Notes: generated by a model not told the origin, from the sequence alone. A stretch of DNA of 64,000 nt from Salipiger bermudensis (GCF_020171625.1 NZ_JAIUZY010000003.1:496001-560000), one strand, 5' to 3'. Counted from the first letter of the stretch, positions 1 to 9,315 are shown. Numbers and translations: made by a program.

Positions 1-30
1 AAAGCGGGCCTTCGGGCCCGCTTTTCTTTT
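1..30 (+). terminator. Rho-independent terminator at left edge
   Basis: A perfect 10-bp stem (AAAGCGGGCC / GGCCCGCTTT) closes a TTCG tetraloop and is followed by a T-rich tail (positions 22-30). It probably ends a plus-strand gene lying left of the window. Confidence 0.8.
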
Positions 31-120
31 GCGCCGCCGGCACCGCCCTGCCCCCGGGACACGAAAAAGGCCGGAGCGCCTTTCAGCGCCCCGGCCCCTG
101 TCGCCTCACATGTCAGCCGA

Positions 121-1251
121 TCAGACCAGATCGACCCGCATCAGCCGCTGCGCCAGCCCCTGCACCTCGTCCAGCCAGCGACCCACCAGCTTGGGGTCGG
201 ACGGCGCCGCCGAAACACCCGGCGCGATCTCGCGGTTCAGCACCGCCTCGATGGCCAGCGACACCGGCACCGAGACCAGACGGCCCATGGCCAGCCCGCG
301 CTCGTCGCCCCAGGCGTCCATCACCCACGTCTTGTGCCAGACCGCCTCGCCATCCTTCTCGGCCTTCAGCGAGACGCAAAGCACCACCCGGTCGGGCTCG
401 CCTTCGTCATAGGCATTCTCGGCCAGCAGCTCGTCGGCCAGCTTCGACAGCGCCGCATCGTCCGCTGTCTCGACCGTGGCGAAGATCTCCTTCCACGCCT
501 CGGCCCAGCCCTCCAGACGCAGCGTGCCGCGCACGAAGTCCTTCACCTGCCAGCCGTCCTCGAAGCCGTACTCCTGCATGAAGGGCAGCGAGTCGCGATT
601 GGGATAGACCTCGAAGGTCTCGGGCGGATCGAGCGGCGCATCGTAGCGTCCGAGCGCATCCCACGGGCGCGACACGTTCAGCTCCGAGAAGTCCCGGATC
701 GAACGCGACGGCGAGCGCAGCGCCTTCAGCACCCCCACCGGCGCCCAGGAGAACTTGTAGCGGAAATCGTTGGCCTGTTTCGGCACGCCGCCGCAATAGC
801 TCAGGAAGCTCAGCGCGTTCTCGGGATCGAAGGCATCGGACTCGCGATAGGCGCGCACGAGGTCATGCGCCATCAGGTGGTCGATCCCCGGATCGAGCCC
901 GACCTCGTTGACCAGCGCCACCCCGGCGGCCTTGGCCTCGTCCTCGAGCGCTCGCATCTCGGGCGAGATATAGCTCGACGAGACGAAATGCGCACCCTTG
1001 GCGATGGCGATCCTGGCCAGCGGCACGTGCCAGTCCGCGGGCAGCATGGAGACCACCACGTCGCCCGGCTGCACCGCCGATTCCACCGCCTCGGGGGCGA
1101 AGGCGAGGATGCGGTTGGTCAGGTCGCCCACCGCCTCGCGCGCCTTGGTCTCGGTGCGGTTCCACACCATGACATCGTGGCCGTTCTCGATCAGGCGCCG
1201 TAGCCCAGGCACCGCCGAGAGCCCCGTTCCACACCAGTGAATCATGCTCAT
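121..1251 (-). CDS. Saccharopine dehydrogenase family protein (saccharopine reductase/Lys9-like)
   Basis: This 376-residue protein matches the saccharopine dehydrogenase family with an NADP-binding Rossmann N-terminus followed by the saccharopine C-terminal domain. The first residues carry a degenerate nucleotide-binding segment (HWCGTGLSAVPGLRRLI) and an acidic/basic turn at VWNRTETKA. A VNEVGLDPGIDHLMA segment is typical of the substrate-binding part of the family. The start overlaps the stop of the upstream 1248-2303 gene by 4 bp (ATGA), so the two are almost certainly co-transcribed and act in consecutive saccharopine steps of lysine metabolism in the cytosol. Direction (degradation or synthesis) is not decided by sequence. 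Confidence 0.85.
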   Translation of the reverse strand: MSMIHWCGTGLSAVPGLRRLIENGHDVMVWNRTETKAREAVGDLTNRILAFAPEAVESAVQPGDVVVSMLPADWHVPLARIAIAKGAHFVSSSYISPEMRALEDEAKAAGVALVNEVGLDPGIDHLMAHDLVRAYRESDAFDPENALSFLSYCGGVPKQANDFRYKFSWAPVGVLKALRSPSRSIRDFSELNVSRPWDALGRYDAPLDPPETFEVYPNRDSLPFMQEYGFEDGWQVKDFVRGTLRLEGWAEAWKEIFATVETADDAALSKLADELLAENAYDEGEPDRVVLCVSLKAEKDGEAVWHKTWVMDAWGDERGLAMGRLVSVPVSLAIEAVLNREIAPGVSAAPSDPKLVGRWLDEVQGLAQRLMRVDLV

Positions 1252-2303
1252 GCCTCCGGTTTGTAAGTGTTGAAAGAGTCTCCCGCACGGCCCCAGACGC
1301 CCGCGTCGAGGGCATCGAGCTGCTTCAGCCAGGGCAGGAGTTGCCCGGCGAAGTCGTGGCTGCTTTCGAGCGGCAGCAGCGAGGGAAGGTTGTCGATCGC
1401 CATGACGTCGAGCACCGGCGTGTCGTGCACGCGCAGCACCGGCGCCTCCCAGCTCGTCGCCCGGTCATAGACCTTCACGGGCGAGAAGTCGCTGTCGGGA
1501 TCGCAGGCGATGTCCCCGATCACCGCGAGGGTGCGGGGATCGGTGGGCGCCGAGGCCGGCACGAAGACCGGCGTCCCCGGACGCGCAAGGATGCAGTTGA
1601 GGAACAGCCCGTGGTCGAGCACCTCCGGGAACGGCCCGCCGCTGGCGGTCTCGGCCATGTCCCAGCGGGTGACGGCGACGCCCATCTTTTCGCACAGATC
1701 GCTCGCCCCGGTGCCGACCCGCCCCAGGGCGCCGATGACAATGGCGCGTGGCAGTTCAGCCCCCGTCGCGGCGAGGGCCGCGGCAAGCTCGGCCTCCATC
1801 GCCGCGGCGTCGCCCCAGGTCGAGACCGGGGCACAGACCTCCCCGTTCTGCTGCGCCGTCCACGCAAAGAGCGAGACTGCGGCACCGGCATAGCCGGCCC
1901 AGTAGCCGAAGGCCGCCACGCGGCGCCCCTCGGAATCGACCAGGTATTCGAGATCGTAGAGCGTGCCGCCGCCCGCCGCGAAGCGCTGCAGCAGCACCTG
2001 CCCCGCCGGCTGGCCTTTGTAGGCATGGCCGAACATGATGTGGCGGTGCCTGAGCGGCGTGCTGTCCTCGGGCAGCTCCTTGAGGCCGAAGATCAGGGCG
2101 TCGTCGGGCGCCTCCGGCCAGCTGCCCTCCGGGGCGATCTCGGCCCCGGCCTCGCGATAGGCCTGCGTGAGGATGATGCGCGTGGCACTGTCCTCGACGG
2201 TCACGCGCAGACCTTGTGCGATCAGCGCGGCCACGCCGTCGGGGGTGATCCCCACGCGTTCCTCGTTCGGGCGCTGTTCCGCGCGCACCCAGAGATGTGT
2301 CAT
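1248..2303 (-). CDS. Saccharopine dehydrogenase (NAD+, L-lysine-forming type, LYS1-like)
   Basis: This 351-residue protein has the alanine dehydrogenase/PNT-like N-terminal domain (WVRAEQRPNEERVGITP) seen in fungal LYS1-type saccharopine dehydrogenases. A central Rossmann motif (VIGALGRVGTGA) would bind NAD. The family interconverts saccharopine with lysine plus 2-oxoglutarate. It is the promoter-proximal gene of a two-gene operon with the 121-1251 gene; the 4-bp overlap suggests translational coupling. Two separate bacterial genes in place of a bifunctional plant/animal-type LKR/SDH is known from marine Rhodobacteraceae. Confidence 0.87.
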   Translation of the reverse strand: MTHLWVRAEQRPNEERVGITPDGVAALIAQGLRVTVEDSATRIILTQAYREAGAEIAPEGSWPEAPDDALIFGLKELPEDSTPLRHRHIMFGHAYKGQPAGQVLLQRFAAGGGTLYDLEYLVDSEGRRVAAFGYWAGYAGAAVSLFAWTAQQNGEVCAPVSTWGDAAAMEAELAAALAATGAELPRAIVIGALGRVGTGASDLCEKMGVAVTRWDMAETASGGPFPEVLDHGLFLNCILARPGTPVFVPASAPTDPRTLAVIGDIACDPDSDFSPVKVYDRATSWEAPVLRVHDTPVLDVMAIDNLPSLLPLESSHDFAGQLLPWLKQLDALDAGVWGRAGDSFNTYKPEA

Positions 2304-2365
2304 GTGTCAGCTCCGTCCGTTTGCGGGCAAACTATCCCAGCCGGCCCCCGAGCGAAAGCCGGGGC

Positions 2366-3019
2366 TCAGAGATGGGTCCGCGCGTAGGCCCGGCCCGGCG
2401 CCTCGAGATGCGGCACGGCATTGAACTGGGTCAGCGCCAGCCCGGTGGCCAGCGGCTGGAAGCGGTGCACCGAGCTGTTCTCGACGGCGAGGCAGGCATG
2501 GGCCAGCGCGCCCATGCCGAGCCCCATGGTCACCCGCATCGCCATGCCTATGAGCCCGCCGGAGGTCACGACGACCGCGCGGCCCTCGCCGTCGGCGATC
2601 TCGCGCAGCGCCTCCCCGACCCGGCTCTCGAAGCTCTCGAAGCTCTCCGGCGCGCCCTCGAGCCCGCCTTCGCGCCAGATCGTGAAGAGCCGCGGCAGGT
2701 GCAGGACGAAGGCCTCCCGGTTCTCCGGCACCGCCACACCGTGCTGCTCGGCGCAGAGCTGCGCCAGGGTGAAATACTCCAGCTCGTTGAGCCGGGCATC
2801 GGCCACGACCTCGAGCCCGAGCGCCATCTCCTCGGCGGTTTCGCGATGCCGGGTCAGCGTTCCGCGATAGGCGCGGGCGAAGCGCTCGCCGGTGCCCCGC
2901 ATATGCTCACCAAGCCAGCGCGCCTGCTGCCGTCCAAGATCGCTGAGCCGGTCATAAGAGCGCTCGTCGCGCGCCGCGGTGTTGGCCTGGCCGTGGCGCA
3001 CAAGCGTGACATGGGACAT
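2366..3019 (-). CDS. Histidine phosphatase family protein
   Basis: The protein has 217 residues. The N-terminal LVRHGQAN is the RHG signature of the phosphoglycerate-mutase-like histidine phosphatases, with the phosphoacceptor histidine at about residue 9. The second conserved histidine is replaced around VVVTSGGLIGMAMR, where many family members have VxHG; here the motif reads TSGG. This makes the substrate, and possibly full catalytic competence, uncertain. It is probably cytosolic, with no signal peptide or membrane segment. It stands alone between the saccharopine pair and the 3287 gene, all on the minus strand. Confidence 0.8.
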   Translation of the reverse strand: MSHVTLVRHGQANTAARDERSYDRLSDLGRQQARWLGEHMRGTGERFARAYRGTLTRHRETAEEMALGLEVVADARLNELEYFTLAQLCAEQHGVAVPENREAFVLHLPRLFTIWREGGLEGAPESFESFESRVGEALREIADGEGRAVVVTSGGLIGMAMRVTMGLGMGALAHACLAVENSSVHRFQPLATGLALTQFNAVPHLEAPGRAYARTHL

Positions 3020-3286
3020 CGGTCACCTTCCTTTCGCCCACCTCTTACGAGGCCGCTCCCGGAATGGAAACCCGCACGCCCATGCACGGCGCGCCCACAA
3101 GGGCCCCGAGCCCCTGCTTCTCTACGTCCCAAATACTCAAGAAAACCCGACAGCCACGCGCAAGACGCCACGGCAGGCAGACAACCCGTGCCACAATCGC
3201 CCGCCGCCACGTCCTGCCGCAGGCGGGGCGTGGCTCATAGAGTGCCGCGAAAGCGGCGCATTCAGCGACCGGCACGTGACGCGCGC

Positions 3287-3619
3287 TCAGGCGGCGCCGC
3301 CCTTGTTGCGATCGATCCAGCCGCGCATTTCCTCGGCCTCGTGGCGCGCCTCGCGCAGGCCTTCCATGGCCGCCGAGAGCTCTGCCTCGGTCTGCGCCAG
3401 CTGGTTGGTCAGCTCCGCTTCGCGCTGCTGCAGATAGGTGATGGCCTGGTCGCGCGTCTCCTCGGCCTCGTGCAGCTCCTGGCTCATCCGTTCGAGCTGG
3501 TCGACATCCGACTGGCTGACCCGCTTGAACCGGTGCACGAGCCAGTTGGCGAACCAGCCCATGCAGAAGGCCACGAAGAGAATGATCGCCGTGGCGATCA
3601 CGAATTCGGCCCTGTTCAT
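3287..3619 (-). CDS. Small membrane-anchored coiled-coil protein, unknown function
   Basis: The protein has 110 residues. One N-terminal transmembrane helix (about residues 7-27, FVIATAIILFVAFCMGWF) is followed by a highly charged heptad-rich region (about 33-100) predicted to form a coiled coil. The start overlaps the end of the OmpA-like gene by 4 bp (3616-3619), so it is its operon partner and may help organise the envelope complex. No catalytic motif is visible and no family was recognised. Confidence 0.75.
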   Translation of the reverse strand: MNRAEFVIATAIILFVAFCMGWFANWLVHRFKRVSQSDVDQLERMSQELHEAEETRDQAITYLQQREAELTNQLAQTEAELSAAMEGLREARHEAEEMRGWIDRNKGGAA

Positions 3620-5529
3620 TCACCCGTCCCTTGTTCCGCCTCTGGGACTTCCGTATCGCCTTCTGCGCCCGCTTCTTCAAGCTCTTCCAGCGCGGTCTTT
3701 TCTTCTTCCACCGCCTCCGGGCGGATCAGGTGGAAGGCGATCCGGCGGTTGGCCTCGCGGCCTTCCTCGGTGCCATTGTCGGCAATGGGCTGGGTCTCGC
3801 CATAGCCCTTGACCCGGTAGGAGGCGGTCAGCACCCGCCGGTTGCGCAGCGCATCGAGCACCGCCTGCGCGCGGTCCTGGCTGAGCTGCTCGTTCATCGA
3901 TTCGCGGCCCTGGCTGTCGGTGTGGCCCTGGATCTCGAGGGGGATGTCGCCACACAGCTTCAGCAGTTCGGCGATATCGTCCATCACGTCCTTGGCGGAG
4001 GCGTCGAGATTGGCCGAGCCGGGTTCGAAATTGATCTTCCGGTCGCCGATGATCTCGACGATCTGCGCCTCGCATTCCTCCGGGGTCGGGATGCCGAGCG
4101 TCGGGTCGAGCTTCTCCTGGTAGGTGACGCTGATCTCGAAGCCGCCGGCCTCACCCAGCTTGTCCGCCAGCAGGCCCGAGATCTCGTCCTCGGCATCGGG
4201 GTTGCCGGTGTTGCCCGACAGGCTGACCAGATCCGGCGTCACCCGCACCACGCCGTTCGACAGCGCCCCAAGCGCCTCGAGCCCGGCCAGCACCCGCGGG
4301 GACCAGCTTGCCGGCAGGGTCTCGTCGACGCGCGCGGCGGTATAGACCGAGGCCGAGGTAAACAGCGCGCGCGCAAGGCTGTCGGCGGTCTGGCGAGCGA
4401 TCTCCGAGCGCACCCGGCCGCGCAGCTGGACAGAGCCCTCGGGGCTCAGCGTCGCGGTGAACTCGCGCGGCCCCTCGTCCTTGGCGTCCGGCGTCTCGGG
4501 TAGAACGGCCTTCAGCGCGAAGACCTCCGGCAGGCCGGACTCGAGCTCGCCCACGACGCGGTCGAAGAGGCCCTGATCGGTGCCTTCGAGCGCCAGCAGC
4601 GCGACATCGGCATTGGAGAAGGTCACCGACCCGCCGCCCAGTTCCTTCACCGCCGAGATCGCCTGCACGGCGGCATCGGCCCAACGCCGGCTCGGCACGC
4701 CAAGGCCAAGCCGGCAGGTTTCGTCCTCGCTCACGCCGGCGCTTCGCGCGGCGGCCAGGATGGCATCGCGGCTTTGCTCGGTATCGGCGGAGCAGGCATC
4801 GAATTGCGCCTGTCCGCTCTCGTCGATCACGAAGCGCAGGGTGAAGGGGGTGATCACCGGACGGGGCGCCGACAGATCCAGTGTCAGCTCGAGCCCCTCC
4901 GGCGCCCGGCGCTCGAGGTTGGAGAGCAGCTTGCGGCGCTCGGATTCGCTCTCGGTCATCGCCTTGATCGCGACTTCCTCGCCCGAGACCGAGAGCTTGG
5001 AGCGCGGCAGGTCCGACAGCGAGCGCAGCGCGAAGCTCAGCGCCCGTTCCCAGCCCTCCGGGGCGGGGAAGTCGGCCACCTCGAGCAGGTCCGCCACCTC
5101 GCCGTCACGGCCGGCGATGTCCTCGAAGCGCGACAGCATGTCCTCGCGGTCGGTGCTGGCCGGGATCAGGCCGATCACCGAGATGCCGTCATCGTTTCGC
5201 AGGATCTCGACCGAGAAGTCCGGCGGGCGGATATCGGCGGCCTCGGCCACCAGCATCTGGTCGATGACCCGGGCCGAATCCACCACCGTTCCGGCCACCG
5301 TCACCGCCTGAAAGCGCGCCGCCTCGTCCGGGGCCTCGCCGATCAGGAAGACCTGCAGCCCGTTCACGTCGACATCCGCCCAGTCGAGTTCGGCTATGTC
5401 GAGCGCCTCCTCGACACCGGAGATCGAGCTGTCCTCGACCAGCCTGACGGAGAAGAACGCCGTGATGACGCAGAGCACGGCAGCGATCAGCAGCGCGGCG
5501 GCGGGAATGGCGATTCTGGAGAGGCGCAT
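3616..5529 (-). CDS. OmpA family protein with N-terminal membrane anchor
   Basis: The start at 5529 was chosen because MRLSRIAIPAAALLIAAVL begins a hydrophobic anchor and a GGAAGG ribosome-binding site lies just upstream. The protein has 637 residues. After the single N-terminal membrane segment (about 5-27) comes a long periplasmic region of roughly 450 residues with repeated BON/OmpA-like folds. The C-terminal OmpA domain (about 510-615) carries the peptidoglycan-binding signature (IQGHTDSQGRESMNEQLSQDRA). The last 25 residues are Glu/Ala-rich. It probably links membrane and cell wall; it is co-transcribed with the 3287 coiled-coil gene. Confidence 0.85.
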   Translation of the reverse strand: MRLSRIAIPAAALLIAAVLCVITAFFSVRLVEDSSISGVEEALDIAELDWADVDVNGLQVFLIGEAPDEAARFQAVTVAGTVVDSARVIDQMLVAEAADIRPPDFSVEILRNDDGISVIGLIPASTDREDMLSRFEDIAGRDGEVADLLEVADFPAPEGWERALSFALRSLSDLPRSKLSVSGEEVAIKAMTESESERRKLLSNLERRAPEGLELTLDLSAPRPVITPFTLRFVIDESGQAQFDACSADTEQSRDAILAAARSAGVSEDETCRLGLGVPSRRWADAAVQAISAVKELGGGSVTFSNADVALLALEGTDQGLFDRVVGELESGLPEVFALKAVLPETPDAKDEGPREFTATLSPEGSVQLRGRVRSEIARQTADSLARALFTSASVYTAARVDETLPASWSPRVLAGLEALGALSNGVVRVTPDLVSLSGNTGNPDAEDEISGLLADKLGEAGGFEISVTYQEKLDPTLGIPTPEECEAQIVEIIGDRKINFEPGSANLDASAKDVMDDIAELLKLCGDIPLEIQGHTDSQGRESMNEQLSQDRAQAVLDALRNRRVLTASYRVKGYGETQPIADNGTEEGREANRRIAFHLIRPEAVEEEKTALEELEEAGAEGDTEVPEAEQGTGE

Positions 5530-5604
5530 CGGCCTTCCTTCCTTTTTTATTGGTCTTCTTGTCGGTCTGGCGGAGGTGATACGCCCCGCCCCCCGGTCAC
5601 GCAA

Positions 5605-6573
5605 TCAAGCCAGAAGGGCTACGGCGAAAAACAGCACAGGCAGAAGGCCCGCATCGCGGTTCGAGCGGAACAGCATCAGGAGCCGGTCGTGATCGTTCAC
5701 CTCGAGCCGGCGCATCTGCCAGAGCATGTGCCAGCCCATCGCCCACGGTCCGCCGATCAGGATCACCAGCTGCAGGATCTCGCCGCGCGGCACCGCCGCG
5801 ACGATGGCCAGCCCCATCAGCGAGATGCAGATCACCAGAAAGCCCGCCAGCCATCTCGGCGTGGCGGCGTCGCCGAACAGGCGGGCGGTGGATTTCACCC
5901 CGATCAGCGCGTCGTCCTCCTTGTCCTGATGGGCGTAGATGGTGTCGTAGAACAGCGTCCAGGCCATGCCGGCAAAGTAGAGCAGCACCGCCGGCCAGCC
6001 AAGGCTCCCCGAATGCGCCGTCCAGGCCAGCAGCGCCCCCCAGTTGAAGGCGATGCCGAGGAAGATCTGCGGCCACCACGTGAAGCGCTTGGCGAAGGGG
6101 TAGATCGCCACCGGCGCCAGCGCCAGCACGCCAAGCGCGATGGCCATGGGCGGGAAGGTTACAAGGATGCCGAAGGCAACGAGCGACTGCAGCACCGCCC
6201 AGCCAAGCGCCTGCTTGGTGCTGACCTGCCCGGAGGGAATCGGTCGCGAGGCCGTGCGCGCCACCGAGCCGTCGATCTTGCGGTCGGTGATGTCGTTCCA
6301 GGTGCAACCGGCACCGCGCATGAGGAAGGCGCCGATGCCGCAGCCGGCAAAGATCCAGAGATCAAAGAGCGAGGCCCGCCCGTCATGCACCATCGACAGC
6401 AAAAGCCCCCACCAGCAGGGCAGCAGCAGCAGCCATGTGCCGATGGGGCGGTCGGCGCGCGACAGGCGCAGGTAGGGCCGGCTCCAGCCCGGGGCGTAGT
6501 GATCCACCCAGTTGCCGCGCACGGCGTCGGAGACCTGTCCGTCTGCCTCTGGCGTTGGTTCCGGTTGGCTCAT
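5605..6573 (-). CDS. ubiA: 4-hydroxybenzoate polyprenyltransferase (ubiquinone biosynthesis)
   Basis: The start is placed at 6573 (MSQPEPTPEAD), giving 322 residues, close to the family norm. The first conserved prenyl-diphosphate/Mg site is the CTWNDITDRKID segment, an NDxxDRxxD-type motif; the second is the YDTIYAHQDKEDD segment. Several hydrophobic helices indicate an inner-membrane protein. UbiA transfers the polyprenyl tail to 4-hydroxybenzoate. It is divergent from rsmE, and the two start codons lie no more than 12 bp apart. Confidence 0.95.
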   Translation of the reverse strand: MSQPEPTPEADGQVSDAVRGNWVDHYAPGWSRPYLRLSRADRPIGTWLLLLPCWWGLLLSMVHDGRASLFDLWIFAGCGIGAFLMRGAGCTWNDITDRKIDGSVARTASRPIPSGQVSTKQALGWAVLQSLVAFGILVTFPPMAIALGVLALAPVAIYPFAKRFTWWPQIFLGIAFNWGALLAWTAHSGSLGWPAVLLYFAGMAWTLFYDTIYAHQDKEDDALIGVKSTARLFGDAATPRWLAGFLVICISLMGLAIVAAVPRGEILQLVILIGGPWAMGWHMLWQMRRLEVNDHDRLLMLFRSNRDAGLLPVLFFAVALLA

Positions 6574-6585
6574 ATGGTGCGCCTC

Positions 6586-7308
6586 ATGACTGCGAAGGTT
6601 CGCCTGTTTGTAGAGCACCCGCTGGGCGCGGGACAACCTGTCCCGCTGACACGGGAGCAGGCTCACTATCTTTTTTCCGTGATGCGCATGGCCACGGGCG
6701 GAGAGATTCTTCTGTTTAACGGCCGCGATGGCGAATGGCGGGCCGAAATCACCGAGGCCGGCAAGAAGGCCGGCACCGCGGTCTGCGACACGCAGACGCG
6801 GCCTCAGACGATGCCGCCCGATCTCTGGCTGCTCTTCGCCCCGATCAAGAAGGCCCGCACCGATTTCATCGTCGAGAAGGCGGTCGAGCTGGGGGTGCGG
6901 CGCATCCTCCCGGTGCAGACCCAGTTCACCAATTCCGAGCGCATCCGGCAGGACCGGCTGCAGGCGCACGCGCTCGAGGCGGCAGAACAATGCGGCGCAC
7001 TGTTCGTGCCCGAGGTGGCCGAGCTGGTGCGGCTCGACCGGCTGCTGGCGGACTGGCCCGAGGCGCGCGGGTTGCTGTTCTGCGACGAAGCGGAGGCGGG
7101 CAGCCGCGCCGCGGCCCTTGCGGGCGCCCCGGCCCCCGCCGCCGTGCTGATCGGCCCCGAGGGCGGGTTCTCGGATGCCGAGCGCAAACGCCTTGGTGGC
7201 ATGGAGCAGACCCGCGTCATCGCCCTTGGTCCGCGCATCCTGCGCGCCGACACGGCAGCGGTGGCGGCGTTGACGCTGTGGCAGGCGCAGAGCGGAGACT
7301 GGGCATGA
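6586..7308 (+). CDS. rsmE: 16S rRNA (uracil-1498-N3)-methyltransferase
   Basis: The protein is 240 residues from the ATG at 6586. An in-frame ATG at 6574 would add four residues, but family members begin as here with xAKxRLFVEHPLGAGQ. The SPOUT knot is visible in the C-terminal half: LIGPEGGFSDAER and the following ALGPRILRADTA, the AdoMet-binding trefoil of RsmE. It methylates N3 of U1498 in 16S rRNA. Its stop overlaps the start of the 7305 gene (ATGA). Confidence 0.95.
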   Translation: MTAKVRLFVEHPLGAGQPVPLTREQAHYLFSVMRMATGGEILLFNGRDGEWRAEITEAGKKAGTAVCDTQTRPQTMPPDLWLLFAPIKKARTDFIVEKAVELGVRRILPVQTQFTNSERIRQDRLQAHALEAAEQCGALFVPEVAELVRLDRLLADWPEARGLLFCDEAEAGSRAAALAGAPAPAAVLIGPEGGFSDAERKRLGGMEQTRVIALGPRILRADTAAVAALTLWQAQSGDWA

Positions 7309-7829
7309 TCCGGCCCGGGGCGAAGGCGGCGCTGTCACGATGGCGCGAGGCGCTTGTCGGGCTGGGCGTGCTGGCGCTGGGGCTGTACTGGGGCTTCTTC
7401 ACCGGTGGCGGGCTGCTGCACTGGATCGGCTACGCGGTGGCGCTGGCCGGGGTGCTGCTGATCGTCGCGGGCATCCAGCGTGGCCGCTTCCGCATCGGCA
7501 GCGGCGGGCCCGGCATCGTTCAGGTGCTCGAGGGGCGCATCACCTATTTCGGCCCCTTGACGGGCGGTGTGGCCGATCTCGATGCGCTGAGCGCGCTGAG
7601 CCTCGACCCGACCGGCAAGCCGCCGCACTGGATGCTGCACCAGCCCGGACAGGAGCCGCTTGCCATCCCGCTCAACGCCGAAGGCGCCGACGCGCTGTTC
7701 GACGCCTTCGCCACCCTGCCCGGCCTGCAGACCGAGCGGATGCTGGCCGAGATGCGCCGCGACGGCACCCGCCCGGTGGAGATCTGGCGCAAGGCTTCGT
7801 GCAAATCCACACACCTCCGTCTGCATTGA
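7305..7829 (+). CDS. Two-TM membrane protein, unknown function
   Basis: The protein has 174 residues, and the ATG overlaps the rsmE stop by 4 bp, so it is translationally coupled to it. Two hydrophobic segments lie near residues 16-34 and 40-58, followed by a soluble C-terminal domain. That domain includes GPGIVQVLEGRITYFGPLTGG and ends in a basic tail. Similar proteins follow rsmE in many Rhodobacterales, but I cannot name a function. Confidence 0.8.
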   Translation: MIRPGAKAALSRWREALVGLGVLALGLYWGFFTGGGLLHWIGYAVALAGVLLIVAGIQRGRFRIGSGGPGIVQVLEGRITYFGPLTGGVADLDALSALSLDPTGKPPHWMLHQPGQEPLAIPLNAEGADALFDAFATLPGLQTERMLAEMRRDGTRPVEIWRKASCKSTHLRLH

Positions 7830-7896
7830 CAAGCCAGGGCGCAGCGCCCATGCCTGACCTTCAAAGCGATACGGCCAGACAATTCGGAGCGCCCTC

Positions 7897-9267
7897 ATGT
7901 CCATTCCCCAAACCGGCGGCGGCCCGATCGAGAGCCACACACAGCTCGCGGAATACCTCGAGGCCGGCTGCAAGCCGGTCGAAGACTGGCGTATCGGCAC
8001 CGAGCACGAGAAATTCGGCTACCTCACCGACACCCACGCGCCCCTGCCCTACGAGGGCAAACGCTCGATCCGCGCGGTTCTGGAAGGCCTGCGCGACCGC
8101 TACGGCTGGGCGCCGGTCGAAGAGGGCGGCAAGCTCATCGGCCTGACCAAGGACGGCGCCAATGTCTCGCTCGAGCCGGGCGGCGCGCTGGAGCTCTCGG
8201 GCGCTCCGCTCGAGACCATCCACCAGACCTGCGACGAGGTGAACGAACACCTGCGCGAAGTCAAAAGCATCGCCGACGCGATCGGCGTGGGCTTCATCGG
8301 CCTCGGGGCCGCGCCGGAATGGATGCATGACGAGACGCCGCTCATGCCCAAGGGGCGCTACAAGCTGATGGATGCCTACATGGACCGGGTCGGCACCAGC
8401 GGCACCACCATGATGCGACGCACCTGCACGGTGCAGGTGAACCTCGATTTCGGCTCCGAGGCCGACATGGTCAAGAAGATGCGCGTGGCGCTGGCGCTGC
8501 AGCCGGTCGCCACCGCGCTGTTCGCCAATTCGCCGTTCTTCGAGGGCAAGCCCAACGGCATGAAGAGCTACCGCTCCTGGGTCTGGCGCCATCTCGATGA
8601 GGACCGCACGGGGATGCTACCCTTCGTCTTCGAGGACGGGTTCGGCTTCGAGCGTTACGTCGATTACGCGCTCGATGTGCCGATGTATTTCGTCTACCGC
8701 GACGGCAAGTATATCGACGCGCTCGGCATGTCGTTCCGCGACTTCATGAAGGGTCAGCTTCCGGCCCTGCCCGGCGAGGTGCCGACCCTGTCGGACTGGG
8801 CCGATCACCTGACCACCATCTTCCCCGAAGCGCGACTGAAGAAATTCATCGAGATGCGCGGCGCCGATGGCGGCCCGTGGCGCAGGCTCTGCGCGCTGCC
8901 GGCCTTCTGGGTCGGGCTGACCTACGATTCCGGCGCGCTCGACGCCGCCTGGGATCTGGTAAAGGGCTGGGACGCCCCGACCCGGCAGGCCCTGCGCGTC
9001 GCCGCCGCCGACGACGCGCTTGCAGCGGACGTCGAGGGCATCCGGATGCACGACCTCGCGGCGCGCACGCTCGAGATCGCAGAGGCCGGTCTCAAGGCAC
9101 GCGCCTGCACCGGCGCCGGCGGGATGCTGCCCGACGAGACCCATTTCCTGAATGCGCTGAAGGAGAGCGTCGAGACCGGCAAGGTGCCGGCGGACGAGCT
9201 TCTCGAGCATTACCACGGCGACTGGAACGGCGATCTGAGCCCGATCTACGCGCAGTACAGCTACTGA
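7897..9267 (+). CDS. gshA: Glutamate-cysteine ligase (proteobacterial/plant type)
   Basis: The protein has 456 residues, the usual length for the plant/alphaproteobacterial GCS2-type enzyme. Characteristic stretches are GTEHEKFGY near residue 39, NVSLEPGGALELSGAP near 88-103, and MMRRTCTVQVNLDF near 170. The enzyme makes gamma-glutamylcysteine, the first step of glutathione synthesis, in the cytosol. A 13-bp palindrome (GGGCGCAGCGCCC) sits 48 bp upstream and may end the preceding transcript. A strong terminator follows the gene. Confidence 0.96.
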   Translation: MSIPQTGGGPIESHTQLAEYLEAGCKPVEDWRIGTEHEKFGYLTDTHAPLPYEGKRSIRAVLEGLRDRYGWAPVEEGGKLIGLTKDGANVSLEPGGALELSGAPLETIHQTCDEVNEHLREVKSIADAIGVGFIGLGAAPEWMHDETPLMPKGRYKLMDAYMDRVGTSGTTMMRRTCTVQVNLDFGSEADMVKKMRVALALQPVATALFANSPFFEGKPNGMKSYRSWVWRHLDEDRTGMLPFVFEDGFGFERYVDYALDVPMYFVYRDGKYIDALGMSFRDFMKGQLPALPGEVPTLSDWADHLTTIFPEARLKKFIEMRGADGGPWRRLCALPAFWVGLTYDSGALDAAWDLVKGWDAPTRQALRVAAADDALAADVEGIRMHDLAARTLEIAEAGLKARACTGAGGMLPDETHFLNALKESVETGKVPADELLEHYHGDWNGDLSPIYAQYSY

Positions 9268-9288
9268 CCCATCCGATCCCGGACCTGC

Positions 9289-9315
9289 AAAGGGCGGCCT
9301 TGGGCCGCCCTTTTT
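9289..9315 (+). terminator. Rho-independent terminator after gshA
   Basis: An 8-bp perfect GC stem (GGGCGGCC / GGCCGCCC) with a TTG loop, preceded by AAA and followed by TTTTT. Confidence 0.88.

Noticed and set aside
4774-7308. 844-codon open frame running through ompA-like, ubiA and rsmE
   Set aside because: Only its last part (6586-7308) is the real rsmE; the rest is a shadow of minus-strand genes.
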